Source: Nocardia mexicana NBRC 108244
GTDB taxonomy: Bacteria; Actinomycetota; Actinomycetes; Mycobacteriales; Mycobacteriaceae
Direction: 5' to 3'
DNA: 64,000 nucleotides
Assembly: GCF_001613165.1 (NCBI RefSeq)
Contig: NZ_BDBV01000021.1
Coordinates: 1-64,000, forward strand
Shown: piece after piece, positions 26,609 through 35,452 of the stretch
How the letters are laid out: each line of letters opens with the position of its first letter
Numbering within the stretch: position 1 is the stretch's first letter
Notes under the pieces: generated by a model
What the model saw: the letters and a program-made list of their open reading frames with translations, nothing else
Databases searched by the model: none
What the model was told of the DNA's origin: nothing
Position numbers and translations under genes: made by a program

Positions 26609-27636
26609 CGCTGTGGAGAACCAGATTTCGCCTCCGCCGAACCGCGACGAGAACGGACGGCGAGCGCCGCGGGAACGAGTTGCGCTGGGGGCTGGCCGGA
26701 ATCTGCGGCGCCGTGATTCTCACGGCGGCGATCGGCATCGTGTACATCACCGGAACCACCCCTGAGAAGACCTATGCCGCCGAGCTGTCGGAGGCCGGGG
26801 CAATCCGGCCCGGCGACGACGTCCGCGTCGCGGGAATACCCGTGGGCAAGGTGAAATCGCTGACACTGCGGCCCGATCGGGTGCGGATGGAATTCACTGT
26901 GTCCGACGACGTGTTCGTCGGGGATGCGACGACGCTCGACATTCGGATGCTGACCGTCGTCGGCGGCTACTATCTGGCCGTTCAGCCCGCCGGGGCGAAG
27001 CCACTGGGTTCCGCGGTGATACCGCGGGACCGAGTCACCGTCCCCTACAGCTTGATTCAGACATTCCAGGATGCCGTGGAACCGGTCCGGCAGCTCGACG
27101 GGCAGGTGTTCCGGCAGGACTTCGCGGCGCTCGCCGCCTCGGTCGACAAGAGCCCGGAGGCCGTGCGGGCCGCGGTGCGGGCGTTCGGCGACCTGGTCGC
27201 GATCATGGACAGGCAGAACGCCGACATCTCGCAAACCCTGTCCGTCGCAAGCGAATACCTGACGGCACTGAACGCGAACTCCGAAGTGCTGGGGCGGTTG
27301 CTGAGTACATTCGGGACCCTCGAAACGCTGGTGCAGAACAACAAGGTCCGGGTACAACAGGCCCTGGAGGATCTCGCCGCGGTGCTGCACGACTTCGCAC
27401 CGCTGGGCCGGGTGTGGGACGAATCCCTGAAGCAGCGCGCACAACCGCTCGCCGACGCGATGCCCAAGCTCCGGGAACTCGTCGATCGCCTTGGCGCACT
27501 GTTGGATTCTGTGCGCGGCATGGAGCAGCGACTGCTTCCGTACCTGCCTACCGGAGGCGGTGTGGCCGTCGACCAGTCCGCCGCGACGATCCAGTTGCCG
27601 GGCGTGTGTGTTCCTATCCCCGGAGGCGGATGCTGA
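26596..27636 (+). CDS. mceC: Mce family protein C
   Basis: 346 aa. A basic N-terminus precedes an anchor helix (WGLAGICGAVILTAAIGIVY) and the MCE domain (GAIRPGDDVRVAGIPVGKV). The C-terminus is Cys-containing (PGVCVPIPGGGC). The start is GTG 26596, inside mceB; no alternative in frame keeps the N-terminus. Confidence 0.92.
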   Translation: MPPITLWRTRFRLRRTATRTDGERRGNELRWGLAGICGAVILTAAIGIVYITGTTPEKTYAAELSEAGAIRPGDDVRVAGIPVGKVKSLTLRPDRVRMEFTVSDDVFVGDATTLDIRMLTVVGGYYLAVQPAGAKPLGSAVIPRDRVTVPYSLIQTFQDAVEPVRQLDGQVFRQDFAALAASVDKSPEAVRAAVRAFGDLVAIMDRQNADISQTLSVASEYLTALNANSEVLGRLLSTFGTLETLVQNNKVRVQQALEDLAAVLHDFAPLGRVWDESLKQRAQPLADAMPKLRELVDRLGALLDSVRGMEQRLLPYLPTGGGVAVDQSAATIQLPGVCVPIPGGGC

Positions 27637-28727
27637 TGTGGACACGCGTGCTGGGTTCGCGCGGGCTGATGTCCGCGGCGGTGGTCGTCGTGCTGGTACT
27701 GGCCGCCGCGATCGGCCTGAAACTGACGAAATCCGGTCCGCCCCTGCGTACTTACTGCGCCGACCTGCCGGACGCCATCGGCCTGTACGACGGGAGCGCG
27801 GTCACCATCATGGGGGTGCCGGTCGGCCGGGTGAGCGCGATCGAACCGGGTGGTGGATCGGCCCGCGTCCGTTTCACCGTTCCGGCGGACCGCACACTCC
27901 CGCCGGACGTCGGGGCCGTCACGGTGAGCGACACCCTGATCGCCGACCGGAGACTGGCGCTCATCGGCGCCGAACCCTCCGACCCGGGGTGGGATCCGAG
28001 CCGGTGTATCACGAAAACCCTGACACCCAAGAGTCTTTCGGAGACCTTCGCCGCGCTCGCCGCACTGGCCGATCAGCTCAACGGCTCGGGCGAGCCCGCG
28101 CTGGGCAATGGGCTCGACGCGCTGGAGCGGGCCACGGCCGGTTCGGGCGATCAGCTCAACGCCACGATCAACCAGCTGGCCAAGGCGCTCGCGGCGCCGG
28201 ACGCGGCGATCGGCCGCATCGGCGAGTTGATCGATGCGCTCAGCGAACTCGCGCACAAGACTCGCGGCTCCTGGCCCGCGGTGCAGGAGTCGGTCAGCGG
28301 ACTCACGCAGACCTTCGGTGACATCAACACGGTGGCCATCGCGCCGATCGTGCAGATCATCGACGCGCTCGTCGAGGTTCTGCCGCAGATGAACGACGCG
28401 ATCACGATGTTCGCCACGCCCGGCGTGCGCGCGCTCGACGCGATACCCGATCTGCCGCGGCTGATCTCGGCCGGAGTGGGCTCGCTCTCCGAGATCATCC
28501 GGATGACCCCCGCCCTCGCGAGCGGATTCGCCGGGGCCGTCGATCCGGCCTCCGGGCAATTGCGGATCGGTTATGCACCACCGAAACTGGCACTGCCGCA
28601 GCAGGATACGTCGCAGATCTGCACCGCCGTGCAGGCGATCACGGGGCAGCGGTGCGCGGAAGCCGAGGGCGGTGCGGTGACAGTGCCCACCGTGCCCCTC
28701 CTGCTGGCGGCGGTGAGCGCGCGATGA
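27636..28727 (+). CDS. mceD: Mce family protein D
   Basis: 363 aa. Anchor helix near 12-30, then a shortened MCE domain with IGLYDGSAVTIMGVPVGRV, and a helical region with a long amphipathic stretch. Two starts compete: ATG 27636 has GGAGG (27622-27626) 9 nt upstream and a TGATG overlap with mceC, and is preferred to ATG 27630. Confidence 0.92.
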   Translation: MWTRVLGSRGLMSAAVVVVLVLAAAIGLKLTKSGPPLRTYCADLPDAIGLYDGSAVTIMGVPVGRVSAIEPGGGSARVRFTVPADRTLPPDVGAVTVSDTLIADRRLALIGAEPSDPGWDPSRCITKTLTPKSLSETFAALAALADQLNGSGEPALGNGLDALERATAGSGDQLNATINQLAKALAAPDAAIGRIGELIDALSELAHKTRGSWPAVQESVSGLTQTFGDINTVAIAPIVQIIDALVEVLPQMNDAITMFATPGVRALDAIPDLPRLISAGVGSLSEIIRMTPALASGFAGAVDPASGQLRIGYAPPKLALPQQDTSQICTAVQAITGQRCAEAEGGAVTVPTVPLLLAAVSAR

Positions 28728-29815
28728 GGCGGCTGATCGTGATGTCCCGGCGGATCGGTATCCCCGCGCTGCTCGCCGTCCTTCTCGCCGTGTCCTCCGC
28801 ATCCTGCAGTTTTCAGCCCGCCGACATCACTGTTCCCGGAACGGGAGTCGCCGGTGAGACCTATCACCTGCGCATCGAGTTCGCGAACGTGCTCAACCTC
28901 CCACGCGGTGCCAAGGTGATCGCCGACGGCGTGCGCGTGGGTCAGCTGACGCGGGTGACTCCCGTCGATCCCGTTGTGGCGGAGCGGGATCGACCGGGGC
29001 GGCCGGGGTACGTCATCGCGGACGTCGAGATCCTGACCTCGGCGCGGCTGCCGGTCGGCACGCACGCCGAACTGCGGCAGGAAACCCCGCTCGGCGACGT
29101 CCACATCGCCCTCACCGCACCGGGTTCGGCGGCCTCGGGGGAGCTGCGGCCGGGTGCGACCATCCCGCTGTCGGACACCAGCCAGTCATCGCCGATCGAG
29201 GACATCCTGGCGCGGCTGTCCGTATTCGTCGGCAGCGGCGCCCTCACCGATATCCAGGCGATCGTCCGCAAGATGAACGGGGTGCTCCCGCAGGATCCGC
29301 GCGACACCGCGCGCATAGCCGGCACCCTCGGGGCCGACTTCTCCGATCTGGCCGACAACCAGAACTCGATCCACAATCTGGTCGCCGGGTTGCGGTCCAC
29401 GGTCGACGACGGACTGCTGAGGAACGCACCGGCTTTCGATCAGCTTCTCACCGCGGAGGGCGTGCAGCACACGACCGATTCCATCGAGACCACGATCGGC
29501 GTCATCTTCGTGCTGACGGCGCTCGGGCCGCTCGCACCGGCGGTCCAGTGGCTGGGGCCGGTGCTGGCATCGCTCGACGGATCCGTCCGCGCCTATGTGC
29601 CGATGCTGTTCGGCAGTCGCCCGCTCGACACCGGCTCGCCGTCCAATCTGAACAAGCTCGTGGATCTCATCCGGGACAAGCTCATTCCGTTCGCCGAGCG
29701 GGGCCCCAAGGTCAACCTGGTCGGTGTGCGCTCCTCCGCACCCACGCCGCTGTCGCCGGACGAGCAGACCGGCCGCGTGATCGACACCCTGCGGATGATC
29801 GGAGCAGTTCGGTGA
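28724..29815 (+). CDS. mceE: Mce family lipoprotein E
   Basis: 363 aa. The signal peptide ends in SSASC, a loose lipobox with Cys30 as the likely lipidated residue, as in the LprK/MceE class. The MCE domain reads FANVLNLPRGAKVIADGVRV. The following 230 residues are helical. ATG 28724 overlaps the mceD stop (ATGA). Confidence 0.92.
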   Translation: MRRLIVMSRRIGIPALLAVLLAVSSASCSFQPADITVPGTGVAGETYHLRIEFANVLNLPRGAKVIADGVRVGQLTRVTPVDPVVAERDRPGRPGYVIADVEILTSARLPVGTHAELRQETPLGDVHIALTAPGSAASGELRPGATIPLSDTSQSSPIEDILARLSVFVGSGALTDIQAIVRKMNGVLPQDPRDTARIAGTLGADFSDLADNQNSIHNLVAGLRSTVDDGLLRNAPAFDQLLTAEGVQHTTDSIETTIGVIFVLTALGPLAPAVQWLGPVLASLDGSVRAYVPMLFGSRPLDTGSPSNLNKLVDLIRDKLIPFAERGPKVNLVGVRSSAPTPLSPDEQTGRVIDTLRMIGAVR

Positions 29816-30768
29816 ATCTTCGTGCGGCAGTGTCACTTTCCGCCATCGCGGCGGTGCTGCTCCTCGGCATCGGCTATATGGCGGTCGGTGTGCTCCACCT
29901 CGATCCACGCCGGTCCTACGCCACCGCGATACTGCTGCTGGACAATTCGGGCGGGCTCGGACCCCATTCGCCGGTGCTGCTCGACGGCATCCAGGTCGGA
30001 CGCGCCGAGGAGGTGCGCAAACGGGCATCCGGCGTCGAGGTGCGGCTGCGGATCGACGACCGATACCGGATCCCGGTGGCCAGCGCGGTGCGCATCGAAC
30101 AGCTGTCGGCGCTCGGTGAGCCCTACATCCAGTTCCGGCCGGAAAGCGCTGCGGGACCGTATCTTCGGGACGGCCAGACCGTTCCCACCGACCGGATCCG
30201 GATGCCGATGACGATCACGGAACTGTCGTCGCGGCTGGTCGAATTGCTGAATCAGCTCCATCCCGAGGCGATGCAGAACCTGGTTGCCACCTTCGACCGC
30301 GCACTGGCCGGGACGGACGCGGCCGTGCAGACCCTGCAGCGGTCGACCACGCTGCTGGCCGCCACCCTCCTCAGCCGGACCGGAACCATCCGCCAATTCT
30401 TCGGCGATATGCAGGCGATGGGCGGCAATATCGACTGGATGGGGCCCTCGCTGGCGAGCGGCGGCCCGGAATTCGGCAAGTTCGGCCAGGCGCTCAGCGA
30501 TATCGTCCAGTCGGCCTCCGTCCTGGTCGAGAGCCGCCCGGTGGGGGACTACTACACCGGCGACGGTGTCGCCCCGTTCCTGAGCGCGGTGACCGGTCTC
30601 GAGAACAAGATCGGGCCCGGGATCTCGCCCCTCGCACCGGTTTTGCAGCCTGTCGTCACCGATGCGCTGAACCGGGCGCCCCGACTGGATATCAGTGCCC
30701 TGATCGACCAATCGCTGCACGGCGTCGACCCCGACGGCGCCGTGCACTTCCGCATCACCACCAAATAG
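29812..30768 (+). CDS. mceF: Mce family protein F
   Basis: 318 aa. Anchor helix LSAIAAVLLLGIGYMAVGVL, MCE domain with SGGLGPHSPVLLDGIQVGRA, then the helical tunnel region. Shorter than usual MceF (about 400-500 aa), lacking the long Pro-rich C-terminal tail. GTG 29812 overlaps the mceE stop (GTGA). Confidence 0.92.
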   Translation: MNLRAAVSLSAIAAVLLLGIGYMAVGVLHLDPRRSYATAILLLDNSGGLGPHSPVLLDGIQVGRAEEVRKRASGVEVRLRIDDRYRIPVASAVRIEQLSALGEPYIQFRPESAAGPYLRDGQTVPTDRIRMPMTITELSSRLVELLNQLHPEAMQNLVATFDRALAGTDAAVQTLQRSTTLLAATLLSRTGTIRQFFGDMQAMGGNIDWMGPSLASGGPEFGKFGQALSDIVQSASVLVESRPVGDYYTGDGVAPFLSAVTGLENKIGPGISPLAPVLQPVVTDALNRAPRLDISALIDQSLHGVDPDGAVHFRITTK

Positions 30769-30793
30769 CGGACAGCCCGGTAGGAGGACCACA

Positions 30794-31387
30794 ATGACCA
30801 CGGCAATCGACGACGAGAAGGAAGCCCGCACCGATACAGCCGAGGCTGCCTCGCGGGGCAAGCCGATCACCCTGTCGTTCCGGCTGTCGACCGTCCTGAC
30901 CGCGCTCGCGATCGCCGTACTGCTCACGGCGACAGTGACTTTCGGCTGGCTGTATTGGTCGGCGCGATCGACCCTGAGCGACCGTGACGCCGTCGCTGCC
31001 GGAGACAAGCACGCCGAGACCCTGGCATCGAATTATGCCGTCGGCGCCTCGACGATCGATTTCCACGACGTGAAGGGATGGCTCGCCCGGCTCAAGGAGG
31101 GCACCACTCCGCAGCTCGCCGCGAAATTCGATGCCACCGCCCCGCAGCTGGAACAGATTCTGCTGCCGCTGCAATGGACATCGAAGGCGACACCGCTGTC
31201 CGCGACGGTGATATCCGAATCCGGCGGCGTCTACAAGGTGAACGCCTATCTCACGGTGAATTCCACCAGTGCGCAGACCCCCGACGGGGCGCAGACCACC
31301 GTGACCTATGCCCTGACCATCGACCGCAATTCGGACTGGAAGATCACCGATGTGGGTGGGATGGAGGGCGCGCTGCCGACCAAATAG
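30794..31387 (+). CDS. Mce-associated membrane protein (Mas)
   Basis: 197 aa: a polar 30-residue cytosolic start, one membrane helix (TVLTALAIAVLLTATVTFGW), and an extracytoplasmic NTF2-like domain ending TIDRNSDWKITDVGGMEG. This is the layout of Mce-associated proteins, which stabilise Mce complexes. A ribosome site GTAGGAGG precedes ATG 30794. Only one such gene is present, where many mce loci have two or more. Confidence 0.88.
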   Translation: MTTAIDDEKEARTDTAEAASRGKPITLSFRLSTVLTALAIAVLLTATVTFGWLYWSARSTLSDRDAVAAGDKHAETLASNYAVGASTIDFHDVKGWLARLKEGTTPQLAAKFDATAPQLEQILLPLQWTSKATPLSATVISESGGVYKVNAYLTVNSTSAQTPDGAQTTVTYALTIDRNSDWKITDVGGMEGALPTK

Positions 31388-32476
31388 TCATGACCGCGCG
31401 AAACGCCCGGCGAATCCGCGGAGAGGGAGATCGGCGCTGGTGAGGATGCCGGGAGGTGCGGCGACCACCGAGCGCAGCGAGTTGAGCGCGGGTAAGCCGG
31501 TGACGGTCATGCCGATGGAGGCGAACGATTCCGGATTCGACAGGTCGACACCGGCTTTGGGGAAGACCATATGCTTGCTGTAGATGCTCGGGTCGCCGGT
31601 GATCTGCGTGATGTAGCAGCCCTTCACGTCCCATTTCGGGTCGGTACGGGGTGTCATCTGCCATTCGAGATGCGTCTCGATTCGGGGTGTGCCGTCCACG
31701 ATGCCCTGGTACTTGATGTAGTTCGCACCGAGGGAGCCTTGGGGCAGGAAATACCAGCCGAGGTCGACGTCCTCGGTGCAGGCACCGAGTTCGTAGGTGA
31801 AGGTCACGTCGTCGAGTTCGAGGTCGAAGCAGTCGGCCATCAGGTATATGGAGTCGGCGAATACCCGGGTGTACTTCTCCAGGGACGCGGGGATGGTGGG
31901 ATCGTCGGCGGGGCGGCCGTAGCCCACCTCTTTCCAGGTGTCGACGGAATGATGACAGGACACATCGACGGATTCGGTGACGGTGATGTTCTCGATATCG
32001 GCGACATCGCAGGAGTGGACCACGCCGAGGATCTGGCAGAGCCCAGGATTCATGCCGGTGCCGTAGAAGGTCGCGCCGCCGCGCCGGCAGGCGGCCTCGA
32101 GGACCTCGGTGACCTTCTTGCCGGAGGGATGCGGGTGGTTGCGGTCGCGGTGATGGCCGGTGATCCAGTCGGCGGTGGTGACGATATTGATGCCCGCCTC
32201 GAGCACACGCTCGTAGAGGGCTTCGTCGGGGAAGACGCCGTGGAACGTCACGACATCCGGCTCGGCGGCGATGATTTCTTCGATCGAACCGGTGGCCGTC
32301 ACCCCGATGGGCGCCAGCCCGGCGATCTCGCCCGCGTCGCGGCCGATCTTTTCCGCTGTGTAGCAGTGCAATCCGATCAGCTCGAGGTCGGGGTGATTGC
32401 CGATCCGCTTGATCATTTCGGTGCCCACATTTCCGGTGGCCACCTGGAAGACGCGGATCCGCTGGCGAGAACTCAT
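31388..32476 (-). CDS. NAD(P)H-dependent amine dehydrogenase/DHDPR-like oxidoreductase
   Basis: 362 aa. The Rossmann motif is RVFQVATGNVGTEMIKRI (about 8-25), with a variant loop ATGNVG, as in the DapB-like 2,4-diaminopentanoate dehydrogenase family. The second domain has FYGTGMNPGLCQILGVV. Mycobacterial relatives lie near lipid and steroid genes; the substrate is unknown. It is downstream of the Rieske gene (22 nt) and ends exactly where the Mce-associated gene ends. Confidence 0.8.
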   Translation of the reverse strand: MSSRQRIRVFQVATGNVGTEMIKRIGNHPDLELIGLHCYTAEKIGRDAGEIAGLAPIGVTATGSIEEIIAAEPDVVTFHGVFPDEALYERVLEAGINIVTTADWITGHHRDRNHPHPSGKKVTEVLEAACRRGGATFYGTGMNPGLCQILGVVHSCDVADIENITVTESVDVSCHHSVDTWKEVGYGRPADDPTIPASLEKYTRVFADSIYLMADCFDLELDDVTFTYELGACTEDVDLGWYFLPQGSLGANYIKYQGIVDGTPRIETHLEWQMTPRTDPKWDVKGCYITQITGDPSIYSKHMVFPKAGVDLSNPESFASIGMTVTGLPALNSLRSVVAAPPGILTSADLPLRGFAGRFARS

Positions 32477-32498
32477 GACAGACACAGCCTTTCGTAAT

Positions 32499-33473
32499 TC
32501 ACAGCGCCGGGTAGAACTGCTGCGCCCACCGCCGCAGTGCCTTGAACCCCTGAAATTCCTTCTGCGACAGGCCCGGTGGATCGGAGTAGCGCTGATGGGC
32601 CCAGATGTGGATATCCGCCTCGAACTGCTCGATGACGCCCTGAGCGAGGCGTTGCGCCTTCGCCGCCGCGTTCGGGTGTTCGTCACCGCGCCCGATCCAT
32701 ACCGAGAACCGGACATCGGACGTCATGTCGTCGACGGGGGTGACCGCGGACAGCGTGCGATTGTCGATCATGCCCCAGCTCTTGGTGACCGCCGCCCCGA
32801 GCCCGGCGTTGATGGCCCGCACACCGCTGTTGATCTCCTCGGCCGCGGTCTCGTCGAACGCGATCGTGAAATCGACGTAGGACACCGGCTCGTCGAAGTC
32901 CTGGCGGGTGAACGTCGGGACGATCGGCACCTTGTGGACGTACTTGAAGTGGGCGAAGTCGACCCCGTTCTCCATGATGTACTGCGGATGCAGTTCCAGC
33001 TGCTGCCGATACAGCGTGGAATGCGGGAAGGCCGGATAGTAGTCTGCGGCGCTCGAGCCGTCGGAGAATCCGGTGAATACGTCGGGGACCTCGAAATACG
33101 GTGGGCGCCCGTCGATGTCGTGCCAGATCCAGATCGATTCGTTGCGCTCCACCACCGGGTAGCTCCGAATGCGCCTGCCCCTGTTCGGATGCTTTTCGTA
33201 TGGGACGCAGACGTTTCGGCCCTCCCGGTCCCACTCCCAGCCGTGGAACGGGCACACGATGCGATCACCGTCGACGCGCCCACCGAAACCCAGATGCGCG
33301 CCCAGATGCTCGCAGTAGGCATCCATGACCGCAACCTGCCCGCCCGCGGACCGCCACGCCACCATCTCCCGCCCGAAGTACTTCATCCGGCGGACGTCCC
33401 CCACCCCCACCTCGGCCGACCACGCGACCTGAAACCACCCCGTCGGAGTCATCGACAGCGGCGTCTTCGCCAT
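32499..33473 (-). CDS. Rieske [2Fe-2S] oxygenase, terminal component
   Basis: 324 aa. The Rieske cluster ligands are Cys54-x-His56 (YCEHLGAH) and Cys74-x-x-His77 (CPFHGW). The mononuclear iron site is N169-x-x-D172-x-x-H175-x4-H180 in ENGVDFAHFKYVH. The family includes 3-ketosteroid 9-alpha-hydroxylase KshA and related steroid oxygenases; at 324 aa this one is shorter than KshA, and no reductase is adjacent. With the mce operon beside it, a steroid or lipid substrate is plausible but unproven. Confidence 0.88.
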   Translation of the reverse strand: MAKTPLSMTPTGWFQVAWSAEVGVGDVRRMKYFGREMVAWRSAGGQVAVMDAYCEHLGAHLGFGGRVDGDRIVCPFHGWEWDREGRNVCVPYEKHPNRGRRIRSYPVVERNESIWIWHDIDGRPPYFEVPDVFTGFSDGSSAADYYPAFPHSTLYRQQLELHPQYIMENGVDFAHFKYVHKVPIVPTFTRQDFDEPVSYVDFTIAFDETAAEEINSGVRAINAGLGAAVTKSWGMIDNRTLSAVTPVDDMTSDVRFSVWIGRGDEHPNAAAKAQRLAQGVIEQFEADIHIWAHQRYSDPPGLSQKEFQGFKALRRWAQQFYPAL

Positions 33474-33546
33474 GGCGCCAGCCCCCTCATCAGGTACGGA
33501 CCGAGATACCCGCGCCACTACAGCGCGGGCTCGTGGACACTGTACA

Positions 33547-33558
33547 AGACACCTGTCC
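33547..33558. promoter_or_regulatory. palindrome AGACA-CC-TGTCC, candidate operator
   Basis: It is 74 nt upstream of the Rieske gene start and differs at one base from the perfect repeat ahead of the mce operon (22674-22685). A second partial copy, CACACTGTCC, follows at 33561-33570. Binding is inferred. Confidence 0.35.
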
Positions 33559-33656
33559 GGCACACTGTCCAATCGGCAAAATGTGGCGCGGTAGGGAGTG
33601 TCTCGAGTTCCTGAGTGGGCGAGCCCTCGTGTCGCTTCAGCCGCAGAATTGTTTCC

Positions 33657-34157
33657 GTGACCGGTGACTCGAATCGACCGCTGCTGTTCCTCGACGTCGA
33701 TGGGACGCTCCTGCCCCACGACGCTGCTGCAGGAAGCGATGTGGACTGGGCCGGATGGCAGCAGCCGTCGAATCCGGCCTTGGCCGGATTGACCCGGAGC
33801 CTGGGTGACCGGCTGCTGGCGCTGGGCTGTGAATTGATGTGGGCCACCGGGTGGGGCGATGACGCCAACCGCATCATCGGCCCGATTCTCGGTCTGCCGC
33901 AGCTGCCGGTGGTAGCACTGCCCGAATATCCCGGCAGTGACTACTACGCCGACGAACTACACTGGAAGACAAGGACTTTGGTCAGTCTGGCCGCCGGACG
34001 CCGGTTCATCTGGATCGATGACGAGCTCCGGCAGCAGGACCGGACCTGGGTACGCGAGAACCATCGCGGCCGGGCCCTGCTCCATCATGTCGACGGCGCC
34101 TCCGGCCTGCGCGACGCCGACTTCACCGCCCTGACTCACTGGCTGCAGGGACCTTGA
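33657..34157 (+). CDS. HAD-like phosphatase domain protein
   Basis: 166 aa. The HAD motif I is LLFLDVDGTLLP (DxDGT) near residues 8-19. Later parts include CELMWATGWGDDANRIIG and RRFIWIDDELRQQD, which match the HAD domain of the 'Swiss-army-knife' RNA-repair group, although stand-alone actinobacterial copies are common and their role is unknown. GTG 33657 is preferred because residues before it look non-coding; an in-frame start at 33615 adds 14. Confidence 0.78.
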   Translation: MTGDSNRPLLFLDVDGTLLPHDAAAGSDVDWAGWQQPSNPALAGLTRSLGDRLLALGCELMWATGWGDDANRIIGPILGLPQLPVVALPEYPGSDYYADELHWKTRTLVSLAAGRRFIWIDDELRQQDRTWVRENHRGRALLHHVDGASGLRDADFTALTHWLQGP

Positions 34158-34159
34158 TT

Positions 34160-34383
34160 CGGTCAACGGACGGGCCATTGCGGTGGGAGGTGTCTCGGGC
34201 GCGAAGCTGGGGAAGGCGCATCACGCGGCCGTGGTCACCGCCGTGCTGCCGAACGGCGATGTCCTGTACACCCAGCACACCACCAACGACAGGGATCTGA
34301 GCCTGACCGATCGTCTGGGCTTCGCCGACCAGGACGGTGGCACACAGAACATCCGCATCATTCGCCCTAAGGAGACCTGGTAG
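34160..34383 (+). pseudogene. C-terminal remnant of an amidase-domain (ESX-type) protein
   Basis: An open frame without a credible start encodes KAHHAAVVTAVLPNGDVLY and TQHTTNDRD, the end of a putative amidase (Amidase_6) domain: histidine site, strand and QHT motif. The catalytic Cys and all of the N-terminal part are missing. It runs straight from the HAD gene end and stops at 34383, one base before the next gene. Full-length relatives are large proteins encoded with WXG100-type partners, which fits the following genes. Decay of a secreted enzyme or toxin locus is inferred. Confidence 0.6.
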
Positions 34384-34776
34384 ATGAACCGATCGACCCT
34401 CGTTGCCGGTGCTGCGGCGATCGTGTCGCTGGCGGGAGCGTTCGTCGCGCTTCTGGTGGCCGACGGGCAGCTCGACGACAGGCGAAACGAGTTGCTGTCC
34501 ACGGGGTGTAAGAAGTCGGTCGAGGTTCCGGGCGCGGCGACAGCGCTCAACTATGTGGGCGCTGTCCTGCTGATCGTGTCGACGGTGTCTCTGGTCTGGT
34601 TGGTGGTTGCTCTGGCGAAGGGCTCGTCGAGGCTCAAGCCTCTGTCGATCACCATTGCGGCGGTCGCGTTGGTCGGTGTCGGTCTGTATGCCGCCCTCGT
34701 CACCGCCGGAACGATATCGCCGGGATCGAACGAACCGAGTTCTCCCCGTTACCATCCGTGTCCTTCGCGGATCTGA
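34384..34776 (+). CDS. small membrane protein, 130 aa
   Basis: Three hydrophobic segments (about 5-25, 53-75 and 83-107) separated by a Cys-containing loop (LLSTGCKKSVE). No family is recognised. It is packed between the amidase remnant and the ESX-like gene and probably belonged to the same locus, perhaps as a membrane partner. Confidence 0.65.
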   Translation: MNRSTLVAGAAAIVSLAGAFVALLVADGQLDDRRNELLSTGCKKSVEVPGAATALNYVGAVLLIVSTVSLVWLVVALAKGSSRLKPLSITIAAVALVGVGLYAALVTAGTISPGSNEPSSPRYHPCPSRI

Positions 34777-34788
34777 AAGGCGGCAACC

Positions 34789-35112
34789 ATGGGTGAGATC
34801 TGTATAGATCCCGAGGGCGCGAAGCAGGCCGGTACGGCGATCTCGGCCGACAGCAACGAAGCCAGAACACGATTGGAAGCGCAGTTCGACGAGATCGCTC
34901 CGGCCGCCGCGGCCAACGAGGGGTGGAAGACCGGGCAGGCGCTGGTCGACTTCGCTTACGTCCGCAAGAACGACATCCTGTCTGCCCTGCAGGAACTCGA
35001 CAGCGTCGGCCAGAAGATCGTCGAGACGGTCACCGCGAAGAAGGCCGTCGACGAACGCTACGCGGACAGCCTCACCCGAATCGGCAAGGCCACCAACGCA
35101 TTGTCCGAGTAG
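34789..35112 (+). CDS. ESX-like helical secretion-partner protein, 107 aa
   Basis: A short, wholly helical protein with a GW-containing turn (NEGWKTGQALVDF) in the middle and no signal peptide, the layout of WXG100/EspC-like type VII secretion substrates. A perfect WXG is absent (GWK instead), so the assignment is tentative. AAAGG at 34777-34781 is the ribosome site before ATG 34789. With its enzyme partner truncated, it is probably an orphan. Confidence 0.55.
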   Translation: MGEICIDPEGAKQAGTAISADSNEARTRLEAQFDEIAPAAAANEGWKTGQALVDFAYVRKNDILSALQELDSVGQKIVETVTAKKAVDERYADSLTRIGKATNALSE

Positions 35113-35164
35113 GGCGCGTCGGGCATACGAAATATGCGCGGCGGCAAGCACATTGGAATCTCTA

Positions 35165-35380
35165 CTACGGTATGCCTAGATCGGCTGCCGCCCATGCTCC
35201 GCCCAGCAGTTGTGCCGCGGAGACCTGCTCCAGCCACACACATGTCCGGCCGCAGGCACAGCGGGTGTAGGCGACGGTCCCCTCCGAAGTCCGGTGGCGG
35301 GAAAGCGTTTCCGGTGGTTGTTCGAGTGGCCAGCCGCAGGACGGGCAGACTGCGTGTCGAGAGTCGCCGTGGATGGACAT
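35165..35380 (-). CDS. small zinc-ribbon protein, 71 aa
   Basis: Two Cys pairs, CPSCGWP near residue 12 and CACGRTC near 45, would bind one zinc as a ribbon. Between them is a His/Arg-rich linker. I do not know the family. It is divergent from the LysR gene at 35453, sharing a 72-nt AT-richer promoter gap. Confidence 0.6.
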   Translation of the reverse strand: MSIHGDSRHAVCPSCGWPLEQPPETLSRHRTSEGTVAYTRCACGRTCVWLEQVSAAQLLGGAWAAADLGIP

Positions 35381-35452
35381 ACTTCGATCCTCTACACCAG
35401 AAACGTTGCAGTCTATCGAATATTTCCGAACCGAATCGTATTGAATGTCCAC

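Noticed and set aside
22773..31387. Assigning the operon to the mce1 or mce4 (cholesterol) type
   Set aside because: The residues I can read do not decide the type; neighbours are suggestive of steroid use but not proof.
32499..33473. Naming the Rieske protein KshA
   Set aside because: It is shorter than KshA, has no reductase partner nearby, and the Rieske family has many substrates.
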